From Streptomyces griseicoloratus (lineage in GTDB: Bacteria > Actinomycetota > Actinomycetes > Streptomycetales > Streptomycetaceae): a DNA stretch of 64,000 nt. The notes beneath the pieces were generated by a model. It made no database searches, was not told the DNA's origin, and was given only the letters and a program-made list of their open reading frames with translations. Of the stretch, positions 1 through 9,336 are shown piece after piece. How positions within the stretch are numbered: the first letter of the stretch is position 1; each line of letters starts with the position of its first letter. A program made the translations under genes and the position numbers. Location of the stretch: contig NZ_JACVQF010000158.1 of NCBI RefSeq assembly GCF_014534645.1, positions 1 through 64,000 on the forward strand. Direction: 5' to 3'.

Positions 1-94
1 CCGAAGACTGGGGCCGACCGCCCCCCGCGAGCGGCACCAGCGGATCGGCGACCTGCGACAACCGCCGCTGACCGCCGCCGGCACCCCACCGGGC
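1..94. other. left window edge, no supported gene
   Basis: Upstream of the first complete gene there are 94 bases. One forward frame runs open from base 3 to a TGA at 69-71 and could be the tail of a gene that begins outside the window, but 22 codons without a recognisable motif do not support a call. Nothing else was seen. Confidence 0.3.
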
Positions 95-565
95 TCAGGG
101 CCGGCGGCCGGCGGCCTCCCGGTGCGGGTCGTCGGCCAGCAGCACCTCCGCCGTCGTGCGCTTGCCGACCGCCTCGCGGTGCACCTCCAGACTCCGGCAC
201 AGGCCCAGGACGATCTCCAGGCCGTGCCGGCCGACCCGGCCGGGGTCGGGGGCCTCGGCCACGGGCAGCACCGGGTCGCTGTCCCAGACCGACACCTCCA
301 CCCCGCCGCCGGTCAGCCGGAGATCGACCAGGGACGGGCCGGGCGCGTACTTGCAGGCGTTCGTCAGCAGCTCGCTGACCACGAGCTGGACCACGTCCAT
401 CGCCCGGTCGGACACCGGAAGGCCGTGGGCCTCACGCAGGCGTGCCAGGAAGTCCCGGGCCAGCTCCCGTCCCCGCGCGATGTCTCCGGAGCCGCCCTCG
501 TACGCCGCCGAGACACCGAGCGGTCCGTCCCGCAACTGTTCCCCGCTCCGGGCAGCCCCGTCCAT
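95..565 (-). CDS. ATP-binding anti-sigma-factor-like regulatory protein (HATPase_c_2)
   Basis: A 156-residue protein of the RsbW/SpoIIAB-like GHKL ATPase group that is abundant in Streptomyces. The N-box is clear (SELLTNACKYAPG, about residues 65-77), and a G2-like GRHGLEIV follows near residues 112-119. The G1 region reads WDSDPVL, a loose version of DxGxG. There is no membrane segment, so it is cytoplasmic. Such proteins bind sigma factors or anti-anti-sigma proteins, often as serine kinases; the partner cannot be told from sequence and no sigma factor lies nearby. It diverges from a P450 gene across 217 bp. The family is secure and the specific role unknown. Confidence 0.85.
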   Translation of the reverse strand: MDGAARSGEQLRDGPLGVSAAYEGGSGDIARGRELARDFLARLREAHGLPVSDRAMDVVQLVVSELLTNACKYAPGPSLVDLRLTGGGVEVSVWDSDPVLPVAEAPDPGRVGRHGLEIVLGLCRSLEVHREAVGKRTTAEVLLADDPHREAAGRRP

Positions 566-716
566 CCGATCCGCCCTCTTTCCTCACCCTGGCCGTCACG
601 CCAGCCGTCTACCCCCGAAACCGAGAAAAATCGGACTCCGGCTCACGAGATCGTCCGACTGCCCTCATCCCGCGCTGCGGGGGGCTGGCCGACGGGCGGG
701 CGGGTGCGTGATCCTG

Positions 717-730
717 TGACGACGTCGTCA
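717..730. promoter_or_regulatory. 14-bp perfect palindrome, candidate operator
   Basis: TGACGACGTCGTCA is a perfect palindrome in the divergent intergenic region, 52 bp before the P450 start at 783 and 150 bp from the ATPase start. Position and symmetry suit a dimeric repressor, but no cognate regulator is identified. The rest of the 566-782 spacer shows no clear promoter match. Confidence 0.4.
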
Positions 731-782
731 GGTCCGGGCCGTCACCGGGACGGCCCGGCGTCCGGCATGGGGGTGCGCACCG

Positions 783-1985
783 ATGCGCGAGGCCGAGGAC
801 TCCGCCCGGAAGGCCGACCGGGGACGGGACCGGCCGGCCTGCCCGGTCAGTCGCGCGGAGGACGGGACCTGGCGGGTGCACGACTACGCCGTCGCCCGTG
901 CGGTGCTGCGCGGCCCCGGCACCGTGCAGGCCGGTCTCGGCATCGAGACGGTCGAGAAACTGCCGCCGCGCATCCGCCGGCCCGTGCTCTACCGGGACGG
1001 TCCCGAACACCGGGAACACCGCCGCCAGACCGCGCGGTTCTTCACCCCGCGCCGGGTGGACGAGCACTACCGCGACCTGATGGTCCGCATCGCCGAGGAG
1101 CAGTTGGCGGTGCTCCGCAGGGACGGGGAGGCGCATCTGCCCGACCTGGCGTTCGGTCTGGCCATCGGAGTGGTGAGCGAGGTCATCGGTCTGCGCTACA
1201 GCAGGCCCGGCATCCGCCGTCGGCTGGAGCGCTTCTTCCCGGAGGAGTTCGGCGAGCCGGGCCTGACCAGCGTCCGCGGCCTCTACTGGTTCCTGCGGCA
1301 GAACACCAACTGGCTGCGCATCCACCTGGCCGACGTCCGTCCCGCCGTCCGCGCGCACCGTCGCCGGGAGCACGACGACCTGATCTCCCACCTGATCGCG
1401 GAGGGCTGTTCGGACGCGGAGATCCTCGGTGAGTGCCTGACGTTCGCCGCGGCCGGCATGGTCACCACGCGGGAGTTCGTCTCGCTGGCCGCCTGGCACC
1501 TGTTCACGGACGCCGACCTGCTCGACCGCTACCGCTCGGCGGAGGAGGCCGGGCGCCTGGCCGTCCTCCAGGAAATCCTGCGGCTGGAACCCGTGGTGGC
1601 ACAGCTGCGCCGCCGGGCCACCACGGCCCTGGAACTTCCCTGCCCCGGCGGACCGGTCGCCGTGCGTCCCGGCGAGTACGTGGAGGTCCGCCTGGACGAC
1701 GCCAACACCGACCCGAAGGCCGTGGGCGACGATCCGCTGCTCGTCCGGCCGGACCGGGCGATGGAGACCGGCCCCGGCCGGGCGGGGCTCTCCTTCGGCG
1801 ACGGAGCGCACCGGTGCCCCGGGGCCCACATCGCCGTCCTGGAGACCGATGTGTTCCTCAGCCGCCTGTTCGCCCTCGACGGCATCAGGATGACCACGCG
1901 CCCGCGCGTCTCCTTCAAGGACGCCATCGGCGGCTACGAGATCCGCGGGCTGACAGTGGCACTCCCCCGGGCCGGTCGCGACTGA
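783..1985 (+). CDS. cytochrome P450 (stand-alone, bacterial class)
   Basis: A soluble 400-residue P450. The haem-thiolate loop LSFGDGAHRCPGAH places the axial Cys at residue 345. The K-helix ExxR is EILR starting at Glu264. The I-helix motif is AAGMVTT near residues 223-229, so the oxygen-activating Thr is present. It probably uses separate ferredoxin and ferredoxin reductase, and neither is encoded nearby. The ATG at 783 follows a G-rich ribosome site about 8 bases upstream. It converges on pgm and diverges from an anti-sigma-like ATPase. The order of motifs is typical of Streptomyces biosynthetic P450s, but no biosynthetic cluster surrounds it and the substrate is unknown. Confidence 0.93.
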   Translation: MREAEDSARKADRGRDRPACPVSRAEDGTWRVHDYAVARAVLRGPGTVQAGLGIETVEKLPPRIRRPVLYRDGPEHREHRRQTARFFTPRRVDEHYRDLMVRIAEEQLAVLRRDGEAHLPDLAFGLAIGVVSEVIGLRYSRPGIRRRLERFFPEEFGEPGLTSVRGLYWFLRQNTNWLRIHLADVRPAVRAHRRREHDDLISHLIAEGCSDAEILGECLTFAAAGMVTTREFVSLAAWHLFTDADLLDRYRSAEEAGRLAVLQEILRLEPVVAQLRRRATTALELPCPGGPVAVRPGEYVEVRLDDANTDPKAVGDDPLLVRPDRAMETGPGRAGLSFGDGAHRCPGAHIAVLETDVFLSRLFALDGIRMTTRPRVSFKDAIGGYEIRGLTVALPRAGRD

Positions 1986-2018
1986 CCGGCCCGGGCGGGG
2001 CGGGCGGCCGGCGCGGCG

Positions 2019-3659
<1,641 letters not shown>

Positions 3660-3765
3660 GCGCCCACTCCTCCGCATCGGTCATGCATTCGCTCGCGATC
3701 TCATCTTCCCCCGTCCCCGGGCCGGGCAGGTACCGGACCTTCCGGCCGGGGTTAGGGTGAACGGC

Positions 3766-4272
3766 ATGACCGGGGTGGAGGTGCTGCAGCTGCTGGTGTC
3801 GCCCGCGCACCGCCTGGCCGGGCGCCCCGCGGACGGGCCCGCGCCCGGGCCGCCCGACGAGTGCGTGACGCGGGTCGAGGTGCGGCGCGGTCTGGGTCTG
3901 GTGGGCGACCGCTACTACGGGCGCCCCGCGCACCGGAACGCGTCGGTGACCATCATGGCCGCGGAGAAGCTGCCCCTGCACATCGCCCCGGACGCCGACC
4001 TGCGGCACACCCGTCGCAACATCCTGCTGCGGGGCGTCGACATCGACGCCTGCGTCGGCGCGACGATCTCCCTCGACAGCGGTGCCGGTCCCGTGACGTT
4101 CGCCGTCAACCGTCCCGCCCGGCCCTGTGCCTGGATGGACGTCACCATCGGTCCCGGCGCACAGCGCGCGCTGCGCGGCGGGGGCGGCGTACGGTGCACG
4201 CCCCTGAGCGACGGTGTGCTCACGCTCGGCCCGGCGACGTTCGAGGTCGTCGGCGAGCCGGGCGCGCCGTGA
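3766..4272 (+). CDS. MOSC domain-containing protein
   Basis: A 168-residue protein that is essentially one MOSC (molybdenum cofactor sulfurase C-terminal) domain. Typical blocks are visible: GLVGDRYYGR near residue 48, the N-terminal half of the fold through MAAEKL and RRNILLRGVDI, and RPCAWMD, whose Cys is the conserved sulfur-carrier position of the family. It is therefore likely to bind or transfer a molybdenum-cofactor or sulfur group, as in YiiM-type reductants, but no molybdoenzyme gene is close. The ATG at 3766 begins the conserved domain; an in-frame Met 108 bp upstream would add a non-conserved leader. It converges closely on the next minus-strand gene. Confidence 0.85.
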   Translation: MTGVEVLQLLVSPAHRLAGRPADGPAPGPPDECVTRVEVRRGLGLVGDRYYGRPAHRNASVTIMAAEKLPLHIAPDADLRHTRRNILLRGVDIDACVGATISLDSGAGPVTFAVNRPARPCAWMDVTIGPGAQRALRGGGGVRCTPLSDGVLTLGPATFEVVGEPGAP

Positions 4273-4290
4273 CGCAGCCCTGGGACGGTG

Positions 4291-4719
4291 TCAGATCCGG
4301 CCGCCGGTGAGCCGGGTGAGGGGACCGTGCGTGTGGCGTCCCGCGCGTCGGCCCGCGGCGTAGGACGCGGCGCCGAGCGCGGTCAGTCCGGCACCCACGC
4401 CGGCGGCGACGAGCTTGCGGTGGGCGATGGCCGTCCACGCCGTCCTGGCGGTGGCCGCCACCTGGCCCGACGTCGCGACGACCGCCTGACGGCCTGCCTC
4501 GACGCCCCTGACCGCCGTGTGGACGGCACCGTTCGCGGCCTCGGACGCCCGCTCGGCGCCTGCCCTGGCCGCCGACGTCGCGTCATCGGCCTTGTCGGCG
4601 GCGGTCTTTCCGGCCCGCGAAGCGGGTGCGGTGGCCTTGGCCGCGGCGCGCCGGGCCTTGGACTCGGTCGTCCGCGTGGCGTCGTTCTTCTTGCTCGGGT
4701 CGTTGTTCGATTCGCTCAT
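4291..4719 (-). CDS. alanine/lysine-rich hypothetical protein with one C-terminal membrane segment
   Basis: A 142-residue protein not assigned to a named family. Residues 1-30 are polar and charged (Ser, Asn, Asp, Lys). Residues 30-100 are an Ala/Lys/Arg/Glu-rich amphipathic helix of phasin or late-embryogenesis-protein character. Residues 103-123 (KLVAAGVGAGLTALGAASYA) could span the membrane, and an Arg/His-rich tail follows. The start MSESNND at 4719 is preferred to an upstream in-frame Met because the acidic Ser-rich start is typical of such proteins. Stress or membrane association is a guess from composition only. Confidence 0.6.
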   Translation of the reverse strand: MSESNNDPSKKNDATRTTESKARRAAAKATAPASRAGKTAADKADDATSAARAGAERASEAANGAVHTAVRGVEAGRQAVVATSGQVAATARTAWTAIAHRKLVAAGVGAGLTALGAASYAAGRRAGRHTHGPLTRLTGGRI

Positions 4720-4807
4720 GGACACCGCCTTGCCCCTCCCCGCGGCGGCAAACACATGCCGCCGCGGTCCGCCACCTCTCCGAGGCCCGGCTCGCCCGCC
4801 GGGCTGC

Positions 4808-5090
4808 TCAACGTGACTGCCTCGTCAGGGTCTTGACCCAGCGCAGGGTGAGGACGGATTCCGCGGTGCGGACGGCGGTCAGGGCGCCCAGCCTCTCGCT
4901 GAGGAAGGTGTAGAGGTCGTCGGTGGTGCCGCAGAGCACCGAGACGGCCGGATGGGTCCGTCCGGTGACGGCGGCGGCGAACCGCACCTCCGGAAGGGCG
5001 GCGACGGCCCGTCCCGTCCCGGCCGGCGCGAGGCCGGTCGCGGAGTGCAGCTCGGTCAGCCCAGGACTGTCCCGAGTGAGCGCCGGCGGC
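4808..5090 (-). pseudogene. C-terminal remnant of an Lrp/AsnC-family regulator
   Basis: Read on the minus strand and ending in TGA at 4808-4810, this frame encodes a recognisable RAM effector domain: a GRAVAALPEVRFAAAVTG block, then TDDLYTFLSERLGAL, then a closing TLRWVKTL. These match the order seen in Lrp/AsnC proteins, where LPEVRF, the LY.YL...GAL stretch and the final TVK mark the domain. No start codon or DNA-binding helix-turn-helix precedes it; upstream the frame degenerates into low-complexity Arg/Pro codons and meets the neighbouring LysR gene. It is best read as the decayed end of a regulator whose N-terminal half was lost. The upstream limit is approximate. Confidence 0.65.
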
Positions 5091-5129
5091 GGACGGCCTC
5101 GTGCGTGATCGCACCGGTCCGGCGGTCGG

Positions 5130-6065
5130 CTACCGTGCCGCGGAGGGCGGTAGCTGAGCGGGGCTCACCTGCTCCCCGAGCACCTCGGCCATGAACCGTA
5201 CCAGCCACCGCTGCGCCGGACTGCGCGAGGACTCGTGCCGTGCGTACAGGGCCACCTCGATCGGCTCCGTCTCGAACGGGAGGCGTACCAGGCGTACCCG
5301 GTGGGACGAGGTGAAGACCTCCCCGACGTACTCGGGGACGATCGCGATCAGATCCGTCTGCTCCAGCAGGTAGGGGAGCAGCGAGAAACGCGTGGCGTCC
5401 ACGACCACCCGGTCGATCAGCCCGTGCGCGGCGAGGACGGCCCGCGGCGCGACGTGCCCGCTCGGGCCGGACACCGTCGCGTGGTGCTCGACCGCCAGCT
5501 CCGGCAGGGTGACGGCGTCGCCCCGTACCCGCGGATGGTCGGCGGCGACCATGCCGACGTAACGCTCCCCGAAGAGCGGGATCCGCACGGTCCGGTGGGA
5601 CGTGAGCACCGGCGTGGCCACGAACGCGTCGAGGTCACCGCGGCGCAGCTGGCTCTCGGCGTCCTCGACGTCGAACGGACGGACGGTGAACGACACCCGC
5701 GGCGCCCGCTCGCGCGCCGCCGCCAGCAGCCGGGGCAGGAGGGTCGCCTCGCCGAGGTCGGACAGGGCGATCGTGAAGCGGCCCGACATGGTCTCGGGGT
5801 CGAAGTCGTCGGCCTGCCGGACCGTCCCGTCGATGTCCGCGAGCGCGCGCTGCAGCGGCTCGTACAGCCGGCGGGCTCCGGCGGTCGGCGTCAGTCCGCG
5901 CCCGTTGCGGCGGAACAGCTCGTCGTCGAAGTGCCGGCGGAGCTTGCCCAGACTGTAGCTGACGGTCGGCTGGGTGACGTGCAGCGTCTCGGCGGTGGCC
6001 GTGACGCTGCCGGTCTCGTAGAGCAGCACGAACACGCGGGCGAGATTGAGGTCGAAGGTCCCCAT
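5130..6065 (-). CDS. LysR-family transcriptional regulator of the adjacent aromatic-acid operon
   Basis: A 311-residue LysR regulator. The winged helix-turn-helix occupies about residues 8-65, with the diagnostic ETGSVTATAETLHVTQPTVS stretch and KLRRHFDDELF wing. The co-inducer domain runs from residue 90 to 300. It is transcribed divergently from the benzoylformate decarboxylase operon with 95 bp between start codons, the standard arrangement for a LysR activator of a catabolic operon; its ligand is probably an aromatic acid such as benzoylformate or mandelate (inference). The start MGTFDLNL at 6065 is chosen because an in-frame Met at 6098 would extend into the presumed operator region. Confidence 0.9.
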   Translation of the reverse strand: MGTFDLNLARVFVLLYETGSVTATAETLHVTQPTVSYSLGKLRRHFDDELFRRNGRGLTPTAGARRLYEPLQRALADIDGTVRQADDFDPETMSGRFTIALSDLGEATLLPRLLAAARERAPRVSFTVRPFDVEDAESQLRRGDLDAFVATPVLTSHRTVRIPLFGERYVGMVAADHPRVRGDAVTLPELAVEHHATVSGPSGHVAPRAVLAAHGLIDRVVVDATRFSLLPYLLEQTDLIAIVPEYVGEVFTSSHRVRLVRLPFETEPIEVALYARHESSRSPAQRWLVRFMAEVLGEQVSPAQLPPSAAR

Positions 6066-6132
6066 ATCGAAAAACTCTATATCGCGACGTCGGAACATCT
6101 ATTGGTGCCCCTCTCACGGCGTTGCCTAGCGT
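6064..6132 (+). promoter_or_regulatory. divergent promoter/operator region of the aromatic operon
   Basis: This AT-richer segment between the LysR and decarboxylase genes carries a direct repeat ATATCG at 6064-6069 and 6079-6084 separated by AAAACTCT-type sequence, typical of T-N11-A LysR sites. A candidate forward promoter is TTGGTG at 6102-6107 with TAGCGT at 6127-6132; the spacer is 19 bp, slightly long. The ribosome site GAAAGGA at 6148-6154 then precedes the GTG start at 6161. Confidence 0.45.
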
Positions 6133-6160
6133 GTCGGGCGTCACGTTGAAAGGAACGTCC

Positions 6161-7741
6161 GTGCCGTCCGTACGTCGTGTCTCCCATCTCTTCCTGGAAC
6201 GCCAGGGGCTCACCACCGTCTTCGGCAACCCCGGCTCCAACGAGCTGCCCTTCCTCGCCGACCTGCCCGACGGCTTCCGCTACGTCCTCGGCCTCCACGA
6301 GGGCGCGGTCGTCGGCATGGCCGACGGGTACGCCCAGGCGACGGGCCGCCCGGTCCTGGTGAACCTGCACGCCGCCTCCGGCTCCGGCAACGCCATGGGG
6401 GCGCTCACGAACGCCGTGGCCTCGCGCACTCCGCTCGTGGTCATGGCCGGGCAGCAGGTGCGGCCCGCCGTCGGCCCCGAGGCCAACCTGGCCAGCGTCG
6501 ACGCCCCGTCCCTGATGAAGCCCCTCGTCGGCTGGGCGGCGGAGCCCGCGTGCGCACAGGACGTGCCGCGGGCGCTCGCCCAGGCCGTCTTCGAGGCGCG
6601 GCTCCAGCGGCGGCCGACGTACCTCTCCGTCCCGTACGACGACTGGTCGGCCGAGGCCGGCGACAACAGCCTGGCCGTGCTCGACCGCCGGGTGCGCCGG
6701 GCCTCGGTGCCGGACGCGGAGCAGAGCCGGTGGCTGGCCGAGCAGGTGACCGCCGCCCGGTGTCCCGCGCTCGTGCTGGGCGGCGACATCGACTCGGCCG
6801 GTCTGTTCGACGAGGCGGTCCGGCTGGCCGAGCGCCTGGGCGGTCCGGTGTGGGCGGCCCCGTCGCAGTTCCGGCTGCCGTTCCCCAACCGCCACCCGCT
6901 CTTCCGCGGTGTGCTGCCCGCCGGGATCGCGCCCGTCTCGCAGGCGTTCGAGGGCCATGACCTGGTGCTCGTGCTCGGAGCGCCGGTCTTCCGCTACCAC
7001 GAGCACCTCCCCGGCCGGTACCTGCCGGAGGGCACCCGGCTGATCCAGGTGACCGAGGACGCCCCCGCCGCCGCGCGGGCCCCGATGGGCGAGGCGCTGG
7101 TCGCCGACCCGGGAGCCGTCATCGACCTGCTGGTGAAGGTGCTCGACGCGCCCTCCGCGCCCGCGGACCCGTACCGGCCCGCGCCCGCGCCGCTCACCGC
7201 GGAAGGACCGGTGCTGCACCCCGAGGAGGTCTTCGCGGCGCTGCGCGACGAGCTGCCCGAGGACACCGCGTACGTCGTCGAGTCGACGTCGACGAACTCC
7301 TCCTGGTGGCGCCAGATGGACCTGCGCCGGCCCGGCTCCTACTACTTCCCGGCGGCCGGCGGGCTCGGCTTCGGCCTGCCCGGCGCGGTCGGCGTCGCCA
7401 TGGCGCAGCCCGACCGTCCGGTCGTCGGTGTGATCGGCGACGGATCGGCCAACTACGGCATCACCGCCCTGTGGACGGCCGCCCGGCAGCGCGTTCCGCT
7501 GACCGTCGTCCTGCTGCGCAACGGCACCTACGGGGCCCTGCGCTGGTTCGGCGGCCTCCTCGGCGTGCCGGACGCCCCCGGACTGGACATCCCGGGGATG
7601 GACTTCACCCGCATCGCGGAGGGCTACGGCGTCCGCGCCCGGCACGTCGGCGGCGTCGACGAGCTGCGTGCCGTACTCGCCGAGCGACCGGACCACCCCC
7701 GGCTCGTCCAGGTGGACACGGCGCTCACCACGCCCTCCTGA
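6161..7741 (+). CDS. mdlC: benzoylformate decarboxylase (thiamine-diphosphate dependent)
   Basis: Decarboxylates benzoylformate to benzaldehyde and CO2, the third step of the mandelate pathway. The 526 residues (about 528 in the Pseudomonas enzyme) show FGNPGSNELPFL with the active-site Ser, the ThDP-activating Glu in LHEGAVVGMADGYAQA, the His in NLHAASGSGNAMG and the family block YLSVPYDDW. The ThDP/Mg motif is GDGSANYGITALW followed by LRNGTYGALRWF. The GTG start at 6161 is selected because GAAAGGA lies six bases upstream. It is first gene of an operon with an aldehyde dehydrogenase and a transporter; a related 2-oxoacid decarboxylase specificity is possible but the match to BFD is close. 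Confidence 0.92.
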   Translation: MPSVRRVSHLFLERQGLTTVFGNPGSNELPFLADLPDGFRYVLGLHEGAVVGMADGYAQATGRPVLVNLHAASGSGNAMGALTNAVASRTPLVVMAGQQVRPAVGPEANLASVDAPSLMKPLVGWAAEPACAQDVPRALAQAVFEARLQRRPTYLSVPYDDWSAEAGDNSLAVLDRRVRRASVPDAEQSRWLAEQVTAARCPALVLGGDIDSAGLFDEAVRLAERLGGPVWAAPSQFRLPFPNRHPLFRGVLPAGIAPVSQAFEGHDLVLVLGAPVFRYHEHLPGRYLPEGTRLIQVTEDAPAAARAPMGEALVADPGAVIDLLVKVLDAPSAPADPYRPAPAPLTAEGPVLHPEEVFAALRDELPEDTAYVVESTSTNSSWWRQMDLRRPGSYYFPAAGGLGFGLPGAVGVAMAQPDRPVVGVIGDGSANYGITALWTAARQRVPLTVVLLRNGTYGALRWFGGLLGVPDAPGLDIPGMDFTRIAEGYGVRARHVGGVDELRAVLAERPDHPRLVQVDTALTTPS

Positions 7742-7762
7742 CCGGCCCGAATGGCCGCACGG

Positions 7763-7792
7763 CCGGGCGCGCGGAGCCGCTGACGCGCCCGG
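7763..7792 (+). other. intercistronic hairpin
   Basis: CCGGGCGCG (7763-7771) pairs perfectly with CGCGCCCGG (7784-7792) across a 12-base loop in the gap between decarboxylase and dehydrogenase. No U-tract follows, so it is more likely an mRNA-stability or attenuation element than a terminator. Confidence 0.5.
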
Positions 7793-7823
7793 ACCACCGA
7801 AGATCCCGAAGAAGGGGAAAGCG

Positions 7824-9278
7824 ATGACACTCCTGGACAGCGACGTCTGGGGCAGGAAGTTCTTCAGCGACGGCTGGCAGGACTCCGCCTCACAGCACCC
7901 GGTCACCGAGCCGGCGACCGGTGACCGGCTCGGCTCGGTGGGGCTGGCCACGGCCGAGGACGTCGGCCGTGCCGCCGCCAGGGCCGCCGAGGCCCAGCGG
8001 GCGTGGGCGGCGACCTCCCCGCAGCAGCGGGCCACCGTGCTGCGCCGGGCGGGCGAGCTCTTCGCCGAGCACGCCGCCGAGGTGGCGGACTGGCTGGTGC
8101 GCGAGGCCGGTTCCACCCGGGCCAAGGCGGGCTTCGAGGTGCAGCTCGCCGTGGGCGAGGCCTTCGAGTGCGCGGGCCTGCCGACGCATCCGCAGGGCGA
8201 GGTGCTCACCTCCGAGGAGTCCCGCTGGTCGTTCGCCCGCCGCCGCCCCGCCGGTGTCGTGAGCGTGATCGCCCCCTTCAACTTCCCGCTGATCCTCGGC
8301 CTGCGCTCGGTGGCGCCGGCGCTCGCGCTGGGCAACGCGGTGCTGCTCAAGCCGGACCCGCGCACGGCGGTGAGCGGCGGTGTCGTCATCGCCCGTGTCT
8401 TCGAGGAGGCCGGACTCCCCGCCGGCGTCCTCCACCTGCTGCCGGGCGACGGCTCGGTGGGCCGGGCGGTCGTCGAGGCCCCCGAGGTGCGGGTGATCTC
8501 CTTCACCGGCTCCACGCCGGTGGGACGGGCGATCGGCGAGCAGGCCGGCCGGCTGCTGAAGCGGGCCCACCTGGAGCTGGGCGGGAACAACGCCCTGGTC
8601 GTGCTGCCCGGTGCGGATGTGCGGAAGGCGGCCTCGGCCGGTGCCTTCGGCTCGTACCTGCACCAGGGGCAGATCTGCATGACCACCGGCCGGCACATCG
8701 TCCACGAGTCGCTGCTGGAGGAGTACACCGCGGCGCTCGCCGCGAAGGCCGAGGCACTGCCCGTCGGCGACCCGGCCCGCGAGGACGTGGCGCTCGGCCC
8801 GATCATCGACCGGAAGCAACTGGAGCGGGTGCACGGCATCGTCACCGACAGCGTCGCGGCGGGCGCGAAGATCGCCGCCGGCGGCGAGATCGACGGCGCC
8901 TGCTACCGCGCGACCGTGCTGACCGGGCTGACGACCGACATGCCGGCCTGGCGCGAGGAGATCTTCGGCCCCGTCGCGCCCGTCATCGGCTTCTCCACGC
9001 TGGAGGAGGCCGCCCGGATCGTGAACGACTGCGAGTACGGGCTGTCCGTCGGCATCCTCGGGGACGTCGGTACGGCGATGAAGCTCGCCGACCGGATCGA
9101 CTCCGGCAAGGTGCACATCAACGAGCAGACCGTGAGCGACGAGCCCAACGCCCCCTTCGGCGGGGTCAAGGCCTCCGGCACCGGATCCCGTTTCGGCGGT
9201 GCCGCGGCGAACGTCGAGGCGTTCACCGAGACCCAGTGGGTCACGGTCCGTCCGGACATCGCCGACTACCCGTTCTGA
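7824..9278 (+). CDS. aldehyde dehydrogenase, probable benzaldehyde dehydrogenase
   Basis: A 484-residue NAD(P)-dependent aldehyde dehydrogenase. The Rossmann-region block is FTGSTPVGRAIGE near residue 230, the catalytic Glu lies in LELGGNNALVV near 250, and the nucleophile Cys in HQGQICMTTGRH near 285. The C-terminal EEIFGPVAPV block is complete. Sitting 82 bp after benzoylformate decarboxylase and before an aromatic-acid carrier, it most likely oxidises benzaldehyde to benzoate, like MdlD/XylC-type enzymes; that substrate is inferred from context. The ATG at 7824 follows GAAGGGGAAA, a good ribosome site; an upstream frame extension lacks conserved sequence. Confidence 0.92.
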   Translation: MTLLDSDVWGRKFFSDGWQDSASQHPVTEPATGDRLGSVGLATAEDVGRAAARAAEAQRAWAATSPQQRATVLRRAGELFAEHAAEVADWLVREAGSTRAKAGFEVQLAVGEAFECAGLPTHPQGEVLTSEESRWSFARRRPAGVVSVIAPFNFPLILGLRSVAPALALGNAVLLKPDPRTAVSGGVVIARVFEEAGLPAGVLHLLPGDGSVGRAVVEAPEVRVISFTGSTPVGRAIGEQAGRLLKRAHLELGGNNALVVLPGADVRKAASAGAFGSYLHQGQICMTTGRHIVHESLLEEYTAALAAKAEALPVGDPAREDVALGPIIDRKQLERVHGIVTDSVAAGAKIAAGGEIDGACYRATVLTGLTTDMPAWREEIFGPVAPVIGFSTLEEAARIVNDCEYGLSVGILGDVGTAMKLADRIDSGKVHINEQTVSDEPNAPFGGVKASGTGSRFGGAAANVEAFTETQWVTVRPDIADYPF

Positions 9279-9336
9279 GGTCCCGCCCCGCTCCCCGTCC
9301 GCTCGTCCGCTCCCGTCCCCTGGGGGGAATGTCACC

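Noticed and set aside
6077-8845. Very long minus-strand open frame opposite the decarboxylase and dehydrogenase genes
   Set aside because: It mirrors two well-supported genes, has an Arg/Ser/Pro-biased composition and no motif; long antisense frames are usual in DNA of this GC content.
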